DNA of 17,983 nt. Source: an uncultured Bacteroidales bacterium. Its GTDB lineage: Bacteria; Bacteroidota; Bacteroidia; Bacteroidales; UBA932. A program made the translations under genes and the position numbers. Under the pieces are notes generated by a model that saw only the letters and a program-made list of their open reading frames with translations, was not told where the DNA came from and ran no database searches. Positions 13,354-17,983 of the stretch are shown in pieces. The stretch spans positions 1 to 17,983 of the forward strand of contig UQWT01000044.1 in the NCBI GenBank assembly GCA_900544815.1, read 5' to 3'. The number at the start of each line of letters is the position of its first letter. Position 1 is the stretch's first letter.

Positions 13354-14640
13354 ATGGAGAATAGCATGATTTTAATTAAAGATGCAGTTCTTGATGGCAA
13401 GAGATGTGATATTTTTATCAACGGTGGTCTGATAGATACGATTAAGGTGTGTGGAGATAATTGTGAGGAGTGGCAGAACAACATATTGGCTATGCAACCG
13501 CAGATAATAGAGGCTGCCGGAAAGTATGTAATTCCCGGTTTTGTAAACATGCATACGCATTCTGCAATGACACTTATGAGGGGGCTTTGCGAAGATGAAA
13601 TGCTACAGACGTGGATAGATGCTATATGGAAGGTTGAGACAAGGTTAGATGACGAACTTATCTATTGGGGAACCAAATTGGCTTGTGTTGAGATGTTAAA
13701 GAGCGGGACAACAACCTTTAATGATCAGTATTGGAGGATAGATGTTGCAAAAAAGGCTGTTGATGAGATGGGGCTTAGAGGGATACATTCATACATTTTT
13801 CTTAATCACTTCGATAAAGAGCTTGCCGAAAAACAGAAAAGGGATTGTATTGAAAAATATGAACTGTTTGCATCCGAGAAAAAAACAGACAGATTCGCAA
13901 TCTCCGTTCACGCTATATATACTGTTGATGCAGATACGATTAAATGGGCTTCTGACTTTGCAAGGGAGCACAATCTTCTTTTACATGTACATCTTGCGGA
14001 GACACAAAAGGAGTACGAAGATAGCTTGTCTAAGTATGGTATGACCCCCACAGCATATTTGGAGAGCCTTGGCGTTCTTGGCCCCGAGGTTCTTGCTGCT
14101 CATTGTGTTTGGCTTTCGCCTCAAGACATAGAGATAATGGCAAAACATAATGTAAAGGCTGTCCACAATGTAAACTCAAACCTTAAACTGGCAAGCGGAT
14201 ATAAGTTCAAGTATCAGGAGTTGAGAGATGCCGGTGTTACGGTTTGTATTGGTACAGACGGTGCAGCTTCATCTAACAATTTGGATATGTTGGAGTCTTT
14301 GAAGACATCGGCTCTTTTGCAGAAGGCATGGAGAAGGGATCCTAAGGCAATGCCTCTTAATGAATTAATGGATTGTGCAACTATAAACGGCGCCAAGGCT
14401 TTAAGGCTTAATACAGGTGTTATAGCTCCGGGATATGCAGCAGACCTATGTTTGGTAGATGTTAACAATTATGCTTTTACCCCAAATATAAACTTCCTTG
14501 CAAATCTAATCTATTCTGCAAATTCATCATGTATAGATACTGTTATATGTAATGGCAAGGTTGTAATGAATGGCAGAAAAGTTGAAGGGGAGAGGGAGAT
14601 TTACGAGAATGTGAACAGGGTTTTTAGAAGATTATTATAA
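13354..14640 (+). CDS. Amidohydrolase, probable 5'-methylthioadenosine/S-adenosylhomocysteine deaminase
   Basis: This 428-residue cytoplasmic metal-dependent hydrolase probably deaminates the adenine ring of methylthioadenosine, S-adenosylhomocysteine or related 5'-modified adenosines. The amidohydrolase barrel motifs are present: metal ligands His67 and His69 in NMHTHSAM, His186, His213 and Glu216 in HVHLAET, His250 in AHCVW, and Asp302 in GTDGAASSNN. The HTHSAM, HLAET and GTDGAASSNN blocks are those of the MtaD/SAH deaminase branch; guanine deaminase and chlorohydrolases are close relatives and not excluded. A small beta domain closes the fold (N-terminal 50 residues plus the C-terminal DTVICNGKVVMNGR). 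It leads a plus-strand unit; purine nucleoside phosphorylase follows after 57 bases. Confidence 0.87.
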   Translation: MENSMILIKDAVLDGKRCDIFINGGLIDTIKVCGDNCEEWQNNILAMQPQIIEAAGKYVIPGFVNMHTHSAMTLMRGLCEDEMLQTWIDAIWKVETRLDDELIYWGTKLACVEMLKSGTTTFNDQYWRIDVAKKAVDEMGLRGIHSYIFLNHFDKELAEKQKRDCIEKYELFASEKKTDRFAISVHAIYTVDADTIKWASDFAREHNLLLHVHLAETQKEYEDSLSKYGMTPTAYLESLGVLGPEVLAAHCVWLSPQDIEIMAKHNVKAVHNVNSNLKLASGYKFKYQELRDAGVTVCIGTDGAASSNNLDMLESLKTSALLQKAWRRDPKAMPLNELMDCATINGAKALRLNTGVIAPGYAADLCLVDVNNYAFTPNINFLANLIYSANSSCIDTVICNGKVVMNGRKVEGEREIYENVNRVFRRLL

Positions 14641-14697
14641 TTAGTATCCGACAAATAATCTTTTTATGTGATGTTTTGTTGGGAAAAAAAATATTTT

Positions 14698-15525
14698 ATG
14701 GACGAAAGATTAGTTAGAATAGATGAAGCGGCCTCTTTTATTAGGGAGAAGCTTGGTGGCAGAAAGCCTTTTGCTTTGGTAGTTTTGGGCAGCGGTTTGG
14801 GTAAATTGGCAGATTCTGTTGAGAATGCGGTTGTTATACCTTACACTACGATTCCTCATTTTGTTAAATCTACGGCTGTTGGACATAAAGGCAACCTAAT
14901 TTGCGGGGAGCTTGGCGGTAAGTTTATATGTGCAATGCAGGGAAGGTTTCATTACTACGAGGGGTATCAGATGGAGCAGGTGACATTTCCTGTTAGGGTA
15001 ATGAAACGTTTGGGTGCTGAGTATATGTTTGTTTCCAATGCAGCAGGTGGTGTGAACTTTGATTATAAAATAGGTGATCTGATGATTATAAAGGATCATA
15101 TAAGTCTGTTCCCTAACCCGCTTATAGGTAAGAATTTAGACGAGTTAGGACCACGATTTGTGGATATGACACGCCCATACGACCTCTCTCTTATAAAGAA
15201 GATGGAGGAGATCGCCGCAGAGAAGGGAATTATTCTGCATAAAGGGGTATATCTTGGTAATACAGGCCCTACTTACGAGACACCTGCGGAGTACAAGTTT
15301 TACAGAACGGCAGGGGCAGATGCTGTTGGAATGTCTACGATCCCGGAGGTGATAGTGGCAAGGCATGCGGGTATTACCGTATTTGGAATGTCTGTTATAA
15401 CCAACGAGGCTCATGATGATTATGCTGCAGATTATGTTAATGATCCGGATGAGGTAGTGGATGCGGCCAATGCTTCTGCAGACAAGATGGGATTGTTGTT
15501 TACCACACTTCTGCAAAGATTGTAG
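14698..15525 (+). CDS. Purine nucleoside phosphorylase, trimeric class
   Basis: This 275-residue cytoplasmic enzyme splits purine nucleosides with phosphate into base and ribose-1-phosphate. Conserved features of the trimeric PNP/MTAP family are visible: phosphate loop GSGLG at 31-35, GRFHYYEG at 82-89 (with Arg83 and His85), NAAGG at 114-118, GPTYETPAE at 190-198 (Glu198, binding the purine ring), Met212 and Asn236 in SVITNEA. Asparagine at that position suits 6-oxopurines (inosine, guanosine); MTAP has aspartate. The frame opens upstream at a GTG (14668), but those codons read as non-family sequence and the ATG at 14698 gives the usual N-terminus. It sits 57 bases after the deaminase, which would supply inosine-type substrates, and 36 bases before the nuclease-like gene. 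Confidence 0.92.
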   Translation: MDERLVRIDEAASFIREKLGGRKPFALVVLGSGLGKLADSVENAVVIPYTTIPHFVKSTAVGHKGNLICGELGGKFICAMQGRFHYYEGYQMEQVTFPVRVMKRLGAEYMFVSNAAGGVNFDYKIGDLMIIKDHISLFPNPLIGKNLDELGPRFVDMTRPYDLSLIKKMEEIAAEKGIILHKGVYLGNTGPTYETPAEYKFYRTAGADAVGMSTIPEVIVARHAGITVFGMSVITNEAHDDYAADYVNDPDEVVDAANASADKMGLLFTTLLQRL

Positions 15526-15561
15526 CCTGTTTTTGGCGTAATTAATTTGATTTAAAGGACG

Positions 15562-16359
15562 ATGGTTAAATTTTTCAGCCTTTCCAGTGGCAGTAACGGA
15601 AACTGCTACTATATTGGCAATGAATATACAGGGTCGTTGATTGATGCGGGTATTGGCCCAAGGACCATTAAGAAGAGGATGCAGGAGCATGGCCTCTCAG
15701 TTAATGACATTGAGTTTGTTCTTGTCACCCATGATCATATAGACCATATCAAGAGTCTTGGGATTGTTGCCCAAAGGTTTAATGTTCCTGTATATGCAAC
15801 AGAAAAGCTCCATCGTTCTTTGGATACTCATTTTTGTACCCGTTCAAGACTTTCGGGTTGCGTGCGAAAGACAGTGTTAGGGGAGGAGTCTATCTATAAA
15901 GGGGTGAAATTCATTCCGTTTGAGGTTCCTCATGATGCAACGCAAACGGTTGGGTATTATATTGATTTCTACGGAGTCCATTTTGTGTTCATTACGGATA
16001 TTGGGGCTGTTACAGATGAGATAATAGACTACTGCAGGAGAGCACGTGTGCTTATTATTGAGGCCAACTACGATTTGGATATGCTTGTTAACGGCTCATA
16101 TTCACCTCTTTTAAAGAATCGTATATTAAACGGGAGCGGTCATTTGAGCAATGAGCAGTGTGCAAGCGCCATAAAAAGAATATATAATCATAATTTGGAG
16201 AGTATCTTTCTTTGCCATTTGAGTGAGAATAACAATACTCCGGGCATTGCCTATAAAACAGTCGCCTCCGCCCTTACTCAGATAGGAGTGAAGGTTGGAA
16301 GCGATGTTACTTTGGCTGCTTTGCCAAGGAGAGAATCCTCTCTTCTCTACACTTTTTAG
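15562..16359 (+). CDS. Metallo-beta-lactamase-fold protein, WalJ/YycJ type
   Basis: This 265-residue cytoplasmic protein belongs to the MBL-fold hydrolase group related to YycJ/WalJ, which acts on nucleic acids. It begins MVKFFSLSSGSNGNCYYI, the characteristic SLxSGSxGNC opening, followed by the metal-binding motif THDHIDH at 56-62 (His57, His59, Asp61, His62). Later ligands are in VPHDA and TDIGAV, and HLS at about 194-196 and CHLSENNN at about 214-221 complete the MBL pattern. The start has a good purine-rich site (AAAGGA) just ahead of the ATG. In Firmicutes walJ is tied to a two-component system, but here it follows purine salvage genes 36 bases upstream, and I see no kinase nearby. It converges with the peptidase gene. 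Confidence 0.88.
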   Translation: MVKFFSLSSGSNGNCYYIGNEYTGSLIDAGIGPRTIKKRMQEHGLSVNDIEFVLVTHDHIDHIKSLGIVAQRFNVPVYATEKLHRSLDTHFCTRSRLSGCVRKTVLGEESIYKGVKFIPFEVPHDATQTVGYYIDFYGVHFVFITDIGAVTDEIIDYCRRARVLIIEANYDLDMLVNGSYSPLLKNRILNGSGHLSNEQCASAIKRIYNHNLESIFLCHLSENNNTPGIAYKTVASALTQIGVKVGSDVTLAALPRRESSLLYTF

Positions 16360-16401
16360 GTTATAGTACCGGATGAAGCTTTAGCTAATTTAATTTTGGG
16401 A

Positions 16402-16419
16402 GCCAACGCCAACGCTGTA
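16402..16419 (+). repeat. Hexamer repeat (GCCAAC) in the gap between two convergent genes
   Basis: GCCAAC, GCCAAC, GCTGTA follow one another in the 68-base gap after the nuclease stop and before the peptidase stop. It is the same hexamer type as at 2899-2928 and 4013-4143, some 12 kb away, in reverse sense. I see no clear terminator for either converging gene here. Confidence 0.5.
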
Positions 16420-16427
16420 ATAGGCAA

Positions 16428-17983
16428 TTAATATAGATTAAACTGAGAAGCATAATACTTAGCCGTAAGCCTCTCTCCCGTAGCCTTTTCAATAAGATCA
16501 TTCCACTCATACAGCATTCCCGGCTTGAATACCTTCTCGTTAAGCCATTTGCCAATCTCTTTGTTACCAACATAACACTCATCCATTGTATTCTCTGTAT
16601 GAGTAATATTGTTGACTATATAGTTATGTAGCTGAGAAGCAAACATTTCACCCATCTGGTAATACTGGTAATAGCAAGGATAAAGGGCAATATGTATCTT
16701 AGAGGCATAATCCGGAGCATTTCTGCCTTCGGGCTTTTTAAGCAGCTGATATTTCTCCACAAGATTCCACCAAAGAGCGTTAAGATCTTGGTCCGGATTA
16801 TCATACATACTCAGCTCAAACCTGTAAACCACCTGTACCCATCTGCTGAATACTATCTGTTGCAGACGAGACGATTTAAAGCAATTCTCTGCAATAGCCT
16901 CCTTCTCATCATTTGAAATACCAAGAGATTTCTGCATCCATGCCGCATTGCGGGACAACCTTCCAAAGAGCATTGCAATAGCCTCTGTTGTGAATGGAGA
17001 TGCTGCATCCCTTATAACGTATGGATTAGAGGTTGTATCGTGTCCAAGAGCATAAACACCATGGCCAAACTCGTGTAGCATTGTTCCCATCCACTGCTCA
17101 TTGTCTGTTATGTTGCAAAGAATTCTCACATCACCATTGCCATCTATATCTGTGCAGAAAGCGTGCTGGTTTTTGCCCTCCTGTGGATATAACGAGCTGT
17201 TTGCCATTATTTTGGTAATATCCAAACCAATAGACTTATAGAACTCGGTTGTAAGCTCCTCCAAATTTTTCCCTTTATAGTATTTATCCAATTCAACAGG
17301 GTATAACTCGGGAGCTTCCTGAAAATATCTCCCTTGATAATGCCAAGGCATAAGCTCCTCTTTCTTAACATTATATCTCTTTGCAAAAGCCATATCCATT
17401 GTATCTTTGAGCTCTGCAAAAGATTTTGCTGTTGTGCTGTCCAATTGGTCTAACAGTGCAGTAACTTCATCTGCATCAAGACCTCCAACAAGTTTCAACT
17501 GCATAGAATGAAAATTCTTGAATCCCAAAGATTGCGCAAGCTGATTACGTAGTTTAACAAGCTCAATTAGATCTTTCTCTACAAGTTCTCCAATCATCTT
17601 GTGGGACTCCCATACATTCTGTAGCATCTTACCGTATGTAGATGTTTTAAGAATCTCCTCAACCTCATTGTCATTTAGCTTTTTGCCTTTGTATTCCGCC
17701 CTATAGGAGCCGTAGATCTTTGTTATCTCGGTTACTTTGGTGATAATCTTGTTAAGCAGTGCCGTATCTGCCTGATTTGCCAAAAAGTTGTTGTAGATGA
17801 GTTGCAATTGGCGCTTTAGTACCTCATCCTTAATCTCGCCGTTGTCTGCAAGGACTTTATACTCTTTCAGTTTAGTAAATACCTCCTTGTTGCTAAGGTA
17901 TTTTGTCATCTCAAAATCTGCCAAATTACCCTCTTCAAAATCCTCGTCCTTTCCGGTAATGCTGCCGTTCCATTGGGCAAGTG
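16428..17983 (-). CDS. M2-family zinc metallopeptidase, N-terminus outside the window
   Basis: The frame runs to the right edge without a stop; the first ATG- or TTG-like position near 17924 is internal, since sequence upstream of it (AQWNGSITGKDEDFEEG) stays open and continues out. At least 518 residues are present. The zinc motif HEFGHG lies near 17058-17075, and a third ligand, Glu in FTTEAIAMLF, lies 30 residues after the first His, compared with 28 in ACE, which fits the M2 (angiotensin-converting-enzyme-like) group over M3. The rest is nearly all helical, as in these peptidases, with the LRNQLAQSLGF block also seen in the M2/M3 clan. Bacteroides relatives start with a lipoprotein signal peptide, so an exported periplasmic dipeptidyl carboxypeptidase-like enzyme is likely, but the signal is not in this window. 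Confidence 0.88.
   Translation of the reverse strand, partial: LAQWNGSITGKDEDFEEGNLADFEMTKYLSNKEVFTKLKEYKVLADNGEIKDEVLKRQLQLIYNNFLANQADTALLNKIITKVTEITKIYGSYRAEYKGKKLNDNEVEEILKTSTYGKMLQNVWESHKMIGELVEKDLIELVKLRNQLAQSLGFKNFHSMQLKLVGGLDADEVTALLDQLDSTTAKSFAELKDTMDMAFAKRYNVKKEELMPWHYQGRYFQEAPELYPVELDKYYKGKNLEELTTEFYKSIGLDITKIMANSSLYPQEGKNQHAFCTDIDGNGDVRILCNITDNEQWMGTMLHEFGHGVYALGHDTTSNPYVIRDAASPFTTEAIAMLFGRLSRNAAWMQKSLGISNDEKEAIAENCFKSSRLQQIVFSRWVQVVYRFELSMYDNPDQDLNALWWNLVEKYQLLKKPEGRNAPDYASKIHIALYPCYYQYYQMGEMFASQLHNYIVNNITHTENTMDECYVGNKEIGKWLNEKVFKPGMLYEWNDLIEKATGERLTAKYYASQFNLY

Noticed and set aside
15145..15690. 181-codon minus-strand frame over the purine nucleoside phosphorylase and the start of the nuclease gene
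   Set aside because: It spans two well-supported plus-strand genes and shows no domain.
1..17983. Mobile elements, phage genes or genomic-island signs
   Set aside because: No transposase, integrase, tRNA or flanking direct repeats of target-site type were seen, and gene content and base use are uniform housekeeping style.

Overview
The window looks like ordinary chromosome of an anaerobic member of the Bacteroidales (phylum Bacteroidota). The evidence is low-to-moderate GC, Bacteroidota-type promoter elements (TAnnTTTG) in front of several transcription units, starts that mostly lack a Shine-Dalgarno sequence, RNase Y next to zapA, an M2-type metallopeptidase of the kind found in Bacteroides, and an oxygen-sensitive ferredoxin-linked 2-oxoacid oxidoreductase. 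I see no phage, transposon, CRISPR array or tRNA. No wholly new multi-gene system is evident; the interest lies in regulatory and intergenic details.

Layout. 1-254: non-coding left edge with a strong hairpin. 255-2800 (minus): a three-gene unit of ABC ATPase, six-TM permease and a YtrA-like GntR regulator, with an operator-like repeat over its predicted transcription start. 2800-5450 (minus): a transporter of the DAACS/glutamate-symporter fold with altered binding residues, then an omega-amidase-like nitrilase with an internal insertion. Both sides of the nitrilase carry degenerate hexamer and 9-mer repeats. 5447-8025 (minus): a coiled-coil protein, ZapA, 6S RNA and RNase Y, ending in a clear terminator.

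8044-13108 (minus): an energy-conserving operon. In transcription order it encodes an ADP-forming acyl-CoA synthetase, an unlisted 54-residue membrane protein, a two-cluster ferredoxin, and the alpha, beta and gamma subunits of a 2-oxoacid (probably 2-ketoisovalerate, VOR-type):ferredoxin oxidoreductase. The oxidoreductase would make acyl-CoA and reduced ferredoxin; the synthetase would recover ATP from the acyl-CoA, a route of amino-acid fermentation.

13300-16359 (plus): an MTA/SAH-type deaminase, a purine nucleoside phosphorylase and a WalJ/YycJ-type metallo-beta-lactamase-fold nuclease. The first two could form a deaminate-then-phosphorolyse salvage route. 16428-17983 (minus): an M2-family zinc peptidase whose N-terminus lies beyond the right edge.
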